Source of the DNA: an uncultured Actinomycetes bacterium
GTDB taxonomy: Bacteria; Actinomycetota; Actinomycetes; Nanopelagicales; Nanopelagicaceae
Reading direction: 5' to 3'
Assembly (NCBI GenBank): GCA_903822245.1
Contig: CAIJOE010000096.1
Location: 1-8,110 of the forward strand
DNA length: 8,110 nucleotides
Position 1 is the first letter of the stretch; each line of letters starts with the position of its first letter. The notes under the pieces were generated by a model that was given only the letters and a program-made list of their open reading frames with translations, searched no databases and was not told the DNA's origin. A program made the translations under genes and the position numbers. Below are positions 1 through 6,733 of this stretch, piece after piece.

Positions 1-734
1 AAAATATTCCGGTTAAACAAGCGGTTCTAGAACTACTTGATTCTAAGCGGATGGCAATTGTTCTCAAAGTTATCGAAGGATCGACTTTAAATGATGTGAT
101 TAAGAATGTACTTAAAAATGATCACATCCTTAGTTCAAACCACAGTCTGATGGGAATTAAGGTCCTGTATCCAAACAAGCTCAATTCACTTGAGGGCTCA
201 ATTTATCCGGCAAATTATTCTTTTGAAAAGGGAACTAATTTTACGGATGCACTAAATATGATGGTAGATCGGTTTAGAACTAGCGTTGAATTTGCTGCAC
301 TTGCAAAGGGTTATTCGAAATACAATCCCTATCAAGTATTAACGATTGCCTCGATGGTTCAGATTGAAGGCGATTCGGATAGTTATGCAAAGGTGGCGCG
401 GGTAATCTATAACCGGCTAGCCATTGGGATGCCATTGCAGCTGAATTCAACCGTCCAGTACGCGGCCGGACTTCGGGGAAAAATTGGCCTATCAAATAAA
501 GCAACGCAAGTGAATTCTCCTTACAACACCTATAAGGTCACTGGACTTCCGCCTACCCCCATTGCAATAGCCGGCCCTAAGGCCATTGAAGCAGCATTGA
601 ATCCAGATGCTGGGGATTGGTTATATTTCATAACAGTAAAGCCAAGGGATACTAGATTTACTAAGTCATTTGATGAGTTTTCTAAATGGAACACAGAATT
701 TAACAACAATCTCGCCAACGGGTTCTTCAAATGA
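1..734 (+). CDS. mltG: Endolytic murein transglycosylase MltG, 3' part (5' end outside window)
   Basis: MltG is a membrane-anchored enzyme that cleaves nascent glycan strands and helps set their length in peptidoglycan. The reading frame is open from base 3 through the first in-frame ATG at 51, and those upstream codons (Asn-Ile-Pro-Val-Lys...) fit the family, so the true start with its membrane anchor lies upstream and ATG 51 is only an internal Met. Visible family blocks are a LysM-like stretch (VIEGSTLNDVIKNVL), the EGSIYPANYSF block (family EGyLfPdTY), the catalytic ASMVQIEG block with the expected catalytic Glu at bases 366-368, then NRL..GMPLQ, SPYNTY, GLPPTPI and LYFIT. The first Glu of the common ExE pair is Gln here; the second is kept. 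The stop overlaps the aroE start by 4 bp (ATGA), so the two are probably co-transcribed and translationally coupled. The order mltG-aroE is usual in actinobacteria. Identity is confident; the N-terminus is unseen. Confidence 0.93.
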   Translation, partial: NIPVKQAVLELLDSKRMAIVLKVIEGSTLNDVIKNVLKNDHILSSNHSLMGIKVLYPNKLNSLEGSIYPANYSFEKGTNFTDALNMMVDRFRTSVEFAALAKGYSKYNPYQVLTIASMVQIEGDSDSYAKVARVIYNRLAIGMPLQLNSTVQYAAGLRGKIGLSNKATQVNSPYNTYKVTGLPPTPIAIAGPKAIEAALNPDAGDWLYFITVKPRDTRFTKSFDEFSKWNTEFNNNLANGFFK

Positions 735-1528
735 TTAAGTGCGCCGTCTTGGGTTCCCCCATATCTCATTCACTTTCGCCAATCTTGCATCGTAAAGCCT
801 ATGAAATTCTCGGTATAGAAGGAAGCTATGAAGCGATAGAGAAGGATGAGCAGGCTTTTCCTTCCTTTATGACTTCTGCAAGAAAAGAGAACTGGAATGG
901 TTTCTCCTTAACGATGCCATTAAAAGAAGTTGCGCTCAAAGTGGCTGATGAAATAGATCCAACTGCTCTCAAGATCGCATCAGCAAATACACTTATAAAT
1001 AATTCTGGCGTTTGGCGCGCAATCTCCACTGATTATTTGGCATTTCGAAAATTAATAGATGTTGCCCACGGATCAAAGGTAGCAATCATTGGTGGCGGAG
1101 GAACAGCTAGAGCAGCAGTGGGGGCACTAGATGGGAAAGTAGGTGCGGTAGACATATTGTTGCGTTCCTCGCAAAGACTTGATGCTCTAAAGCTTGCGGC
1201 CGGAAGTGTGAAGATCACGCCTCTTGATATGAGCGCTGATATATCAAAGTATGATTTTGTTATTAGCACAGTTCCGCGGGGTGCAACTGATCAGATTGCG
1301 GAGAATCTAGATGATGTTTCTGGAACATTGTTGGAGTGTCTATATGCACCATGGCCAACTAATCTAGCAGCGGCTTGGGCCGGTTTGAATTCACAAGTTA
1401 TATCAGGCCTAGACCTTTTGGTAGAACAAGGGCTGCACCAAATTAGTTTTATGACAAAACTGGATTTTGACTATTCGCAGATGAGAAAATCACTCTTAGT
1501 GGCCGGCATTGAGGCTGCTAACCGATAG
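731..1528 (+). CDS. aroE: Shikimate dehydrogenase (NADP+)
   Basis: This 265-residue cytoplasmic enzyme reduces 3-dehydroshikimate to shikimate with NADPH. Its length is normal for AroE. The N-terminal substrate domain has GSPISHSLSPILH (residues 8-20, family SxSP..H) and FSLTMPLK with the catalytic Lys65. SANTLI (84-89) is the family vNTl block, and Asp101 in ISTD is the expected catalytic partner of Lys65. The Rossmann domain has the nucleotide loop IIGGGGTARAA (119-129), followed by YAPWPT (205-210) and GLDLLVEQGLHQ (226-237) near the C-terminus. The loop around Asp101 is odd: the usual NTDgxG reads STDYLA, losing the Asn and both Gly. The ATG overlaps the mltG stop by 4 bp and no good Shine-Dalgarno is visible, so translation probably depends on coupling. 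A 47-base gap follows. AroE-like quinate dehydrogenases exist, but the location beside aroC/K/B/Q supports the shikimate role. Confidence 0.94.
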   Translation: MIKCAVLGSPISHSLSPILHRKAYEILGIEGSYEAIEKDEQAFPSFMTSARKENWNGFSLTMPLKEVALKVADEIDPTALKIASANTLINNSGVWRAISTDYLAFRKLIDVAHGSKVAIIGGGGTARAAVGALDGKVGAVDILLRSSQRLDALKLAAGSVKITPLDMSADISKYDFVISTVPRGATDQIAENLDDVSGTLLECLYAPWPTNLAAAWAGLNSQVISGLDLLVEQGLHQISFMTKLDFDYSQMRKSLLVAGIEAANR

Positions 1529-1563
1529 AGAGAACTATTGCAAGTGTTTGTGGTGTCAATCAA

Positions 1564-1575
1564 TACCATCAAGGA
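1564..1575 (+). promoter_or_regulatory. Candidate -10 element for a leaderless prepilin peptidase mRNA
   Basis: TACCAT at 1564-1569 fits the actinobacterial -10 form TANNNT and lies six bases before the ATG at 1576, which would put the transcription start at or next to that ATG. No clear -35 is seen; TTGCAA at 1538-1543 is 20 bases away, which is too far. The AAGGA at 1571-1575 touches the ATG, too close to act as a ribosome binding site, so leaderless initiation is the better reading. Transcript-end mapping would be needed to confirm it. Confidence 0.4.
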
Positions 1576-1983
1576 ATGTCTAACTATCTGTATTTCCTAA
1601 TTTTGGGATTCTTTGGATCGCGCATATGTGCCAGTGACATTGTTTTTCGAATTATTCCCAACTACGAATTGATGTCAATCGGGCTAGCTCGCCTGATATT
1701 TGGGTTCACTTTTACCCAACTTTTTCTTTCGGGAACAATTGTTTTGCTCTCTCCTTTGATATCAAAAGGATTTGGGGCGGGGGATCTAAAGTTGGTGGCC
1801 ATACTTGTTTTAGGAAATAGAAGCGCCCTAGAGTCACTTAATTCTTTATTGACTTCCTGCGTCCTGGCATTGATATGGGCAATTATTGAATCTGTTGGAT
1901 TTCAAAAATCTACTAGTTTTCGTGATGTAACAATCCCAATGGCACCGTCTCTGGTTATTGGATTTGGCCTTTTTGCAATGTGA
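1576..1983 (+). CDS. Minimal type IV prepilin peptidase (A24 family, catalytic domain only)
   Basis: This 135-residue, strongly hydrophobic membrane protein is an aspartic peptidase of the type expected to cut leader peptides from type IV prepilins or Tad/competence pseudopilins. Two catalytic Asp are in place: Asp21 in SDIVFRIIPNYEL (family D...r.IPN.l) and Asp70 in GFGAGDLKL (family GxGDxKL). The ending IPMAPSLVIGFGL matches the family's final membrane segment. Hydrophobic stretches lie at about 4-18, 36-60, 73-80, 85-107 and 121-135. The cysteine-rich N-terminal methyltransferase domain of PilD/ComC is absent, as in TadV/CpaA-like single-domain enzymes. No in-frame ATG, GTG or TTG lies between the aroE stop and ATG 1576, and the next internal Met (33) would lose Asp21, so this start is favoured. 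Mycobacteria carry a similar peptidase next to aroE. No pilin gene is in the window, so its substrate is unknown. Confidence 0.82.
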   Translation: MSNYLYFLILGFFGSRICASDIVFRIIPNYELMSIGLARLIFGFTFTQLFLSGTIVLLSPLISKGFGAGDLKLVAILVLGNRSALESLNSLLTSCVLALIWAIIESVGFQKSTSFRDVTIPMAPSLVIGFGLFAM

Positions 1984-2001
1984 TTGCTTGCCGCCATCGC
2001 A

Positions 2002-2007
2002 TATGAT
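2002..2007 (+). promoter_or_regulatory. Possible -10 element upstream of aroC
   Basis: TATGAT matches the -10 consensus at five of six positions and lies in the 99-base gap between the peptidase gene and aroC. It would give a 5' leader of about 70 bases. No convincing -35 is found 16-18 bases upstream, so aroC may equally be read from upstream promoters. The same gap holds a 10-base palindrome (2048-2057). Confidence 0.22.
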
Positions 2008-2047
2008 GAGTGTATTAGCCACGAGAGCCCGTACTTATCTGCAACAA

Positions 2048-2057
2048 TAGGGCCCTA
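2048..2057 (+). repeat. 10-base perfect palindrome in the aroC leader
   Basis: TAGGGCCCTA reads identically on both strands and sits 16 bases before the aroC Shine-Dalgarno sequence. It could be a small operator or chance. With no loop it is not a transcription terminator. No function is assigned. Confidence 0.3.
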
Positions 2058-2073
2058 GTCGGAATTGAATATT

Positions 2074-2078
2074 GGAGA
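2074..2078 (+). promoter_or_regulatory. aroC ribosome binding site (decides the start)
   Basis: GGAGA lies four bases before GTG 2083, giving a good Shine-Dalgarno spacing for that codon. The alternative TTG at 2065 lies upstream of this site and has no comparable sequence. The site therefore favours the 394-residue form beginning [12 protein letters not shown]. Confidence 0.7.
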
Positions 2079-2082
2079 AATT

Positions 2083-3267
2083 GTGATCCGTTGGTTAACT
2101 GCTGGTGAGTCTCATGGCCCTGCCTTGAGCGCGATACTTGAAGGTATGCCAGGACATATTGAAATAACTAAGGAAATGATCGACAAAGATTTGTCTAGGC
2201 GCCGTCTAGGATTTGGACGCGGAGCCAGACAGAATTTTGAAGCAGATGTCGTAACGATCCTAGGTGGGGTTCGCCATGGTCTTTCGCAAGGTGGTCCAAT
2301 TGCAATTGAAATCGCAAACTCTGAGTGGCCAAAATGGTCAAAAGTTATGGCGCCAGAAATCGTTGCTGCTACTGAGTTAGCAGAACTCGCTAGAAACGCA
2401 CCACTGACTAGACCCAGACCAGGTCATGCCGATTTGGCGGGGATGCAAAAATATTCCTTCGATGATGCAAGACCAATTTTGGAAAGAGCAAGCGCTAGAG
2501 AAACCGCGGCGCGAGTTGCCCTTGGAGCTGTTGCTAGAGCTTTTCTAAAGCAAAGTATCGGTGTTGAGATTATGAGTCACGTCGTCGCTATTGGCGGTGC
2601 TCAAGGCGAGATCGGTTCTGTTTTGCCTTTACCAAAGGATCAAGAAAAGATTGATGCTGATCCAGTTCGTTGCTTCGATGCTGGCCTTAGCCTAAAGATG
2701 GTGGCAGAGATAGAAGCTGCGCATAGTGATGGAGATACTTTAGGCGGAGTTGTTGAGGTCTTGGCCTACGGATTGCCAGTCGGGCTAGGATCACACACGC
2801 ATTGGGATCGTCGTTTAGATTCTAAATTGGCCGGAGCCCTAATGGGAATTCAAGCGATTAAAGGGGTCGAACTTGGAGATGGCTTTGAATCTACACGTCG
2901 CCGTGGTTCAGTTGCACACGATGAGATTGAAAAGAACTCTGCTGGAGAAATAGTTCGCCGAAGTGGGCGTGCTGGTGGAACTGAAGGCGGCATCACCAAC
3001 GGTGAAGTATTAAGAGTTCGGGCTGCGATGAAACCAATTTCAACAGTGCCAAAGGCGCTAGACACCATAGATGTTGCGACTGGACAGGCAGCTAAGGCGA
3101 TCAATCAAAGGTCTGATGTTTGCGCGGTTCCTGCAGCAGGGATAGTCGCAGAAGCGATGGTTGCGTTAATCCTTGCAGACGCAGTCTTAGAGAAGTTTGG
3201 CGGCGATAGTGTTGCTGAAGTAAATCGCAACTACAAGAATTATCTAGGTTCTCTGGTTATTTCTTAA
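2083..3267 (+). CDS. aroC: Chorismate synthase
   Basis: AroC converts EPSP to chorismate using reduced FMN, the last step of the shikimate pathway. GTG 2083 gives 394 residues, close to the roughly 400 of actinobacterial relatives. It makes the protein start at the family's usual N-terminus, [10 protein letters not shown], with a Shine-Dalgarno just upstream; TTG 2065 would add six unsupported residues. Diagnostic blocks in order are GESHG with His11, [12 protein letters not shown] (39-50), GGPIAI (70-75), [10 protein letters not shown] (109-118) with His115, [11 protein letters not shown] (134-144, FMN/phosphate region), and [18 protein letters not shown] near 342-359. Both general-acid His residues and the terminal RSD motif are present, so the enzyme should be active. 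The TAA overlaps the aroK start by one base (TAATG), and with no Shine-Dalgarno before aroK, ribosome reinitiation is likely. This is the first gene of a four-gene shikimate block. Confidence 0.97.
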   Translation: MIRWLTAGESHGPALSAILEGMPGHIEITKEMIDKDLSRRRLGFGRGARQNFEADVVTILGGVRHGLSQGGPIAIEIANSEWPKWSKVMAPEIVAATELAELARNAPLTRPRPGHADLAGMQKYSFDDARPILERASARETAARVALGAVARAFLKQSIGVEIMSHVVAIGGAQGEIGSVLPLPKDQEKIDADPVRCFDAGLSLKMVAEIEAAHSDGDTLGGVVEVLAYGLPVGLGSHTHWDRRLDSKLAGALMGIQAIKGVELGDGFESTRRRGSVAHDEIEKNSAGEIVRRSGRAGGTEGGITNGEVLRVRAAMKPISTVPKALDTIDVATGQAAKAINQRSDVCAVPAAGIVAEAMVALILADAVLEKFGGDSVAEVNRNYKNYLGSLVIS

Positions 3268-3779
3268 TGCCAAGCGCGATTCTAATTGGTCCACCTGGGG
3301 CAGGTAAGTCTTCTGTTGCACGTGCGCTTTCCAAGATTACTAAATATTCAGTGATCGATACTGATATAGAAATTGAGAAAAAGGTAGGGAAGTCGATTTC
3401 CGATATTTTCCTTGATGACGGTGAACCTTTTTTTCGGCAGGTTGAACTGGAAGTGCTACTTAGATGTTTACAAGAAACTGATGCCATCCTTGCCCTTGGT
3501 GGCGGCTCGGTATTGAGCGATAAAGCACAATTGGCGCTAAAGAATTCGAAGGCACCGATAATTTTCCTAGATGTGTCTATTTCAAACGCAGCTCCGCGAG
3601 TTGGTTTTAATAAGGATCGTCCACTTTTGACCTTGAACCCGAGACAGCAGTGGTTAACATTGATGCAGGTTCGTAGACCAATATATGAGTCACTTGCAAC
3701 TATCAAAGTTAACACAGACAATAGAAAACCGGCCGAAGTAGCGGAAGAGATTCACAAGCAACTTGTGGTGAGTCCATGA
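3267..3779 (+). CDS. aroK: Shikimate kinase
   Basis: AroK phosphorylates shikimate at the 3-hydroxyl with ATP in the cytoplasm. The 170-residue length is typical. The Walker A loop is GPPGAGKSS (residues 8-16). The shikimate-binding set is Asp31/Asp33 in VIDTDIEIE, Arg57 in GEPFFRQVE and the GGG of ALGGGSVL (78-80). Arg118 in DRPLL is the lid arginine, and RRPIYESLA (136-144) contains the adenine-side Arg and the family R..Y.e.A ending. All key residues are intact. It is joined to aroC by a one-base overlap and to aroB by a 4-base ATGA overlap, which supports one polycistronic message and coupled synthesis of consecutive pathway enzymes. Confidence 0.96.
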   Translation: MPSAILIGPPGAGKSSVARALSKITKYSVIDTDIEIEKKVGKSISDIFLDDGEPFFRQVELEVLLRCLQETDAILALGGGSVLSDKAQLALKNSKAPIIFLDVSISNAAPRVGFNKDRPLLTLNPRQQWLTLMQVRRPIYESLATIKVNTDNRKPAEVAEEIHKQLVVSP

Positions 3780-4807
3780 AAGAAATATTGATCAAAGCTG
3801 AACATGAATACGCAGTTTGTGTTGGGGCGAACTGGCGAGAGACAGTCACCGAAATTTCTAAGAATTATTCGAAAGTATTAATACTTGCGCCAAGAGTGAT
3901 CGTAGAAGCTTTAGGGTTGAAGTCTCTAGAATCTAAGAGTTTGGCGATCTTCACCTTGCCAGAAGGTGAGGATCAAAAGAGTGCTAAAACTTTAGAGGAA
4001 ATCTGGAGCCATTGCGCGCAAATATCGCTAACTCGCAAGGATGTAATCGTTGCAATTGGTGGGGGAGCTACAACTGACATAGGTGGCTTTGCCGCTGCTA
4101 CTTGGCTTCGGGGAATCGATTGGTATGCGATCCCAACAACAGTTGCTGGGATGGTTGATGCAGCAATAGGTGGCAAAACCGGTATGAATACACCCGCGGG
4201 CAAGAATTTAGTTGGAGCATTTTATTCACCGAATTCGGTTTGTATTGATTTCTCACTCCTAAAAACATTACCTAAGCGAGAGATTCAAGCCGGTATGGCA
4301 GAGGTAATTAAATGTGGATTTATCTCGGATCCTCAAATACTTGAACTAGTAATTGATTATGAAGCCAATATTGAGGAGCTTATTGAACGATCGATTCAGG
4401 TTAAAGCCGATGTAGTTAGTGTTGATTTTAAAGAAGGCAAGCTTCGTGAAATCTTGAATTATGGTCATACCTTGGGTCACGCTATTGAAAAGCGGGAGAA
4501 CTATAAGTGGCGCCACGGGGAGGCAATTTCGATTGGTCTTGTCTTTGCAGCCGAACTTGGGCAGATTTGTGCTGGGCTAGATAGAGAGATTGTGGATCGC
4601 CATAGATCTATTTTGACTAGGTTTGACTTACCAGTCACTTACCAAAAGATGGCTTTTGAGGAGTTACTTGGGTATATGAGCAATGATAAGAAAAGTAGAA
4701 ATTCAAAGCTTCGGTTTATAGCAATTTCAAAGTTAGGTGAGCCAGTTTGGCTTGAAGAGGTAACCTCCGACCAGATTGCACTGGCCTATGAGAGAATTTG
4801 TACATGA
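3776..4807 (+). CDS. aroB: 3-Dehydroquinate synthase
   Basis: AroB cyclises DAHP to 3-dehydroquinate, the second step of the pathway, using NAD+ and a divalent metal. The 343 residues are slightly below the usual 350-365. Blocks seen are AIGGGATTDIGGFAA (93-107, NAD loop), LRG (111-113), PTTVAGMVDAAIGGKTGMN (120-138), GKNLVGAFYSP (142-152) and AGMAEVIKCG (172-181). Further on are ILNYGHTLGHAIE (226-238), WRHGEAISIGL (245-255) and NDKKSRNSKLRF (303-314). The expected metal ligands Glu176, His231 and His247 are all present. The start overlaps the aroK stop by 4 bp and the stop overlaps the aroQ ATG in the same way. The WLRG...PTTVAGMVDAA signature is of the actinobacterial type. Related amino-sugar and sedoheptulose cyclases share the fold, but the aro context and full motif set favour AroB. 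Confidence 0.96.
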   Translation: MKEILIKAEHEYAVCVGANWRETVTEISKNYSKVLILAPRVIVEALGLKSLESKSLAIFTLPEGEDQKSAKTLEEIWSHCAQISLTRKDVIVAIGGGATTDIGGFAAATWLRGIDWYAIPTTVAGMVDAAIGGKTGMNTPAGKNLVGAFYSPNSVCIDFSLLKTLPKREIQAGMAEVIKCGFISDPQILELVIDYEANIEELIERSIQVKADVVSVDFKEGKLREILNYGHTLGHAIEKRENYKWRHGEAISIGLVFAAELGQICAGLDREIVDRHRSILTRFDLPVTYQKMAFEELLGYMSNDKKSRNSKLRFIAISKLGEPVWLEEVTSDQIALAYERICT

Positions 4808-5238
4808 AGGTATTAGTTCTAAATGGACCAAATCTAGGGCGCCTAGACCTTAGGGATTCAAATGTCTATGGAGATATGAATTTTGCAGCCCTATCAGCTT
4901 ACATAATTGAAGAAGGTAAGAAACTTGATCTGGAATGTGACGTGCGCCAAAGTGATAGTGAAGTAGAGATTATTGGCTGGCTACATGAAGCGGCTGATCA
5001 AAAGTTGCCAGTTATCATAAATCCAGCTGCATTCACGCATTACTCCTACGCCATTAGAGACGCTGCGGATATGGTTAAATCAATCTTGATTGAAGTCCAC
5101 CTCTCTAACCCTTTATCGCGTGAAGAATTTCGTCACACCTCTGTGATTTCGGGTGTTGCGGATGGAACTATTGGTGGTTTCGGACCAGATTCGTATCGAC
5201 TTGCTTTGATCGCCCTGCGTAAAATGCTTAGTAAGTAA
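4804..5238 (+). CDS. aroQ: 3-Dehydroquinate dehydratase, type II
   Basis: AroQ dehydrates 3-dehydroquinate to 3-dehydroshikimate by the type II anti-elimination mechanism; the family forms dodecamers. From ATG 4804 the protein has 144 residues, the normal size, and starts MKVLVLNGPNLGRL, as expected for the family. TTG 4798 would add only two residues, and ATG 4804 forms the same ATGA junction with the aroB stop as the other genes of the block. Arg17 and Tyr22 (lid loop, RDSNVYG), Asn73 and His79 (INPAAFTHYSYAIRDA), the EVH of IEVHLSN (97-99) and Arg110 in EEFRHTS are all present. The lid reads LDLRDSN where most relatives have LGxREPx, a Gly-to-Asp and a Pro-to-Ser change beside the catalytic Arg. 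A 33-base gap with a probable promoter separates it from efp. Confidence 0.95.
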   Translation: MKVLVLNGPNLGRLDLRDSNVYGDMNFAALSAYIIEEGKKLDLECDVRQSDSEVEIIGWLHEAADQKLPVIINPAAFTHYSYAIRDAADMVKSILIEVHLSNPLSREEFRHTSVISGVADGTIGGFGPDSYRLALIALRKMLSK

Positions 5239-5259
5239 AAAGCACGCCACAATCTCAGG

Positions 5260-5271
5260 TATTCTCCATCC
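5260..5271 (+). promoter_or_regulatory. Candidate -10 element for a leaderless efp mRNA
   Basis: TATTCT at 5260-5265 fits TANNNT and ends six bases before the efp ATG at 5272. The 33-base gap has no Shine-Dalgarno-like sequence. A transcript starting at the ATG would be leaderless, which is common in actinobacteria. No -35 is visible. This would let efp-nusB be expressed apart from the shikimate genes. Confidence 0.5.
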
Positions 5272-5835
5272 ATGGCTACTACTAATGATTTAAAGAACGG
5301 TATGACCCTAGATATTGAGGGTCAACTCTGGAATGTCGTTGAATTCCAACATGTAAAACCAGGCAAAGGTCCCGCTTTTGTTCGCACCAAGTTGAAGTCG
5401 GTATTGACCGGCAAGGTTATCGATCGAACATTCAATGCGGGAGTAAAAGTTGATGTTGCAATCCTGGAAAAGCGTGACATGACATATCTATACCGAGACG
5501 GTGAAGACTTCGTATTTATGGACGACAAGACATTTGATCAGATGAATATCTCCGAGGCGGTAGTCGGCGAGGCGATCAATTACATGCTTGAAAATTGCAA
5601 GGCAAACGTTGCGATCCATGAAAGTAATCCACTTTACGTTGAGTTACCAGCGTCAGTTGAAATGATTGTTACTTACACGGAGCCAGGTCTACAAGGAGAT
5701 CGCTCATCTGGAGGAACAAAGCCAGCTACGATCGAAACCGGAATTACTATTCAGGTTCCTTTGTTCATCAAACAAGATGAAAAGATATTGGTTGATACTC
5801 GCACCGGAGATTATCTCGGCCGCGCAAACTCGTGA
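5272..5835 (+). CDS. efp: Translation elongation factor P
   Basis: EF-P binds the ribosome between the P and E sites and relieves stalling at consecutive prolines. The 187 residues are the standard length. An N-terminal KOW-like domain (about 1-64) carries the tip loop [14 protein letters not shown] with Lys32 at the functional position. Two OB domains follow (about 65-128 and 129-187), with the family signature around [11 protein letters not shown]...VPLFI (about 147-166) and the ending TGDYLGRA. The PGKGP tip is the actinobacterial form, in which the Lys is reported to work unmodified; no EpmA/EpmB-type modification gene is seen here. The GTG start of nusB overlaps the efp stop (GTGA). The order aroQ-efp-nusB resembles mycobacteria, where pepQ usually lies between aroQ and efp; pepQ is absent here. 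Confidence 0.97.
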   Translation: MATTNDLKNGMTLDIEGQLWNVVEFQHVKPGKGPAFVRTKLKSVLTGKVIDRTFNAGVKVDVAILEKRDMTYLYRDGEDFVFMDDKTFDQMNISEAVVGEAINYMLENCKANVAIHESNPLYVELPASVEMIVTYTEPGLQGDRSSGGTKPATIETGITIQVPLFIKQDEKILVDTRTGDYLGRANS

Positions 5836-6239
5836 GTGCTAGAGGAAAAGCGCGCAAGCGCGCTCTGGATTTTCTTTTCGAGGCTGATTTACGTTCAACT
5901 AGCGCCCTAGAATTATTGACCTCTAGGCCTGCGTTAGAACTTTCCGAGGGAGGCTATGTCCAAATCTTGATTTCGGGAGTTTTAGAGCACTCACGAAAGA
6001 TTGATGAACTTATAACAACTTATGCCCAAGATTGGGATATGGATCGAATGCCAGCGGTAGATCGCAATATTATGCGTATCGCACTTTTCGAGATTCTCTG
6101 GTCTCAAGATGTTGATGATCAAATTGCGGCTTCTCAAGCGGTGGCCATAGCTCAAGAATATTCGACTGAAGATTCTGCAAAATATATAAATGGAGTTCTA
6201 GGCCGCATAATTGCTTTAAAGCCTTCTTTCGCCCTTTAG
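5832..6239 (+). CDS. nusB: Transcription antitermination factor NusB
   Basis: NusB, with NusE (ribosomal protein S10), binds boxA RNA and supports antitermination and processing of rRNA transcripts. The 135 residues form the all-helical NusB fold. Visible blocks are an Arg/Lys-rich start ([20 protein letters not shown], residues 2-21) that contacts [25 protein letters not shown] (68-89) and [24 protein letters not shown] (103-126). GTG 5832 overlaps the efp stop by 4 bp, so translation is probably coupled. The usual Asn-Glu of the vaInEAv helix is replaced (IAASQAV), a mild divergence. The TAG stop overlaps the stop of the convergent bldD-like gene by 4 bases, so there is no room for a terminator between them. 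Confidence 0.94.
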   Translation: MSARGKARKRALDFLFEADLRSTSALELLTSRPALELSEGGYVQILISGVLEHSRKIDELITTYAQDWDMDRMPAVDRNIMRIALFEILWSQDVDDQIAASQAVAIAQEYSTEDSAKYINGVLGRIIALKPSFAL

Positions 6240-6733
6240 CGTTGGATTAGCAAAGAATTTTGTTTTAACCAGTTAGTCATCTGACTCTCATTCTGATTTG
6301 TGAGTAAGGCGAGTGTCTCTAGGTCGCTTTGGCGAAGTGATAGAACTTCACCGTTCCAATCTCGTCGCTTTGCGCAGATCAGTGCCAGGAAAGCGCAGAT
6401 TGCTACCGCTATTGGATTGCCATCCTGGAGTGCAGAAATTCGCCTGATATCGACGGTAATCTTTCCTAGGCCGCCACTTGGTTGGATTTGCATTGGTTGT
6501 TCCAGGCCAAGTAATTGATCTAAGGGCACTTGATAGAAGGAAGCGAGAGCTATCGCCTTTTTTAGAGATAGAGCACGGTCACATCTTTCATAGGATCCAA
6601 TAACTACGGCCTTCCAAACCCCCGCTGATTTGATCTCCACTTGCTTTAGAGTCAGGCCCTTTTGTTTGCGAATTGCTCGGATTGAATTGGCGATCTCTTC
6701 GATAGTTCTCTCATTTTGATTGATATTGGTCAT
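6236..6733 (-). CDS. bldD: BldD-like transcriptional regulator (XRE-type HTH, c-di-GMP-binding signature)
   Basis: This 165-residue protein matches Streptomyces BldD (about 167 residues) over its length. The N-terminal helix-turn-helix, residues about 14-75, includes IRAIRKQKGLTL, VEIKSAGVWKAVVIGSYER (32-50) and FYQVPLDQLL, which are very close to BldD. The C-terminal domain keeps the bipartite c-di-GMP motif RxD-X8-RxxD as Arg123-Asp125 and Arg134-Asp137 (RRDWNGEVLSLRQSD; Streptomyces has RGD and RQDD). In Streptomyces, tetrameric c-di-GMP brings two BldD subunits together to repress development genes. In this non-sporulating type of organism the target genes are unknown. It is transcribed divergently from pyrR and converges on nusB with overlapping stops. 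A TATCTT sits six bases before its ATG, suggesting a leaderless message. The family is confident; the ligand is inferred from the motif. Confidence 0.9.
   Translation of the reverse strand: MTNINQNERTIEEIANSIRAIRKQKGLTLKQVEIKSAGVWKAVVIGSYERCDRALSLKKAIALASFYQVPLDQLLGLEQPMQIQPSGGLGKITVDIRRISALQDGNPIAVAICAFLALICAKRRDWNGEVLSLRQSDLETLALLTNQNESQMTNWLKQNSLLIQR

Noticed and set aside
366..368. Loss of the MltG catalytic residue, suggested by Gln in the ExE pair
   Set aside because: Only the first Glu is changed; the second Glu, which I take as catalytic, is present, and QxE is seen in other actinobacterial MltG as far as I recall.
1975..1987. GCAAT-GTG-ATTGC hairpin at the end of the prepilin peptidase gene
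   Set aside because: The stem has only five pairs and no U-run follows on either strand, so it is not a credible terminator.
2065..2082. TTG 2065 as the aroC start
   Set aside because: It would place the clear Shine-Dalgarno GGAGA inside the coding region and add six residues before the conserved N-terminus.
3257..3721. 154-codon open frame on the minus strand opposite aroK
   Set aside because: It is entirely antisense to a fully motif-supported aroK, resembles no family I know, and has no start signals of its own.
4798..4803. TTG 4798 as the aroQ start
   Set aside because: ATG 4804 two codons later gives the standard ATGA overlap and the family N-terminus.
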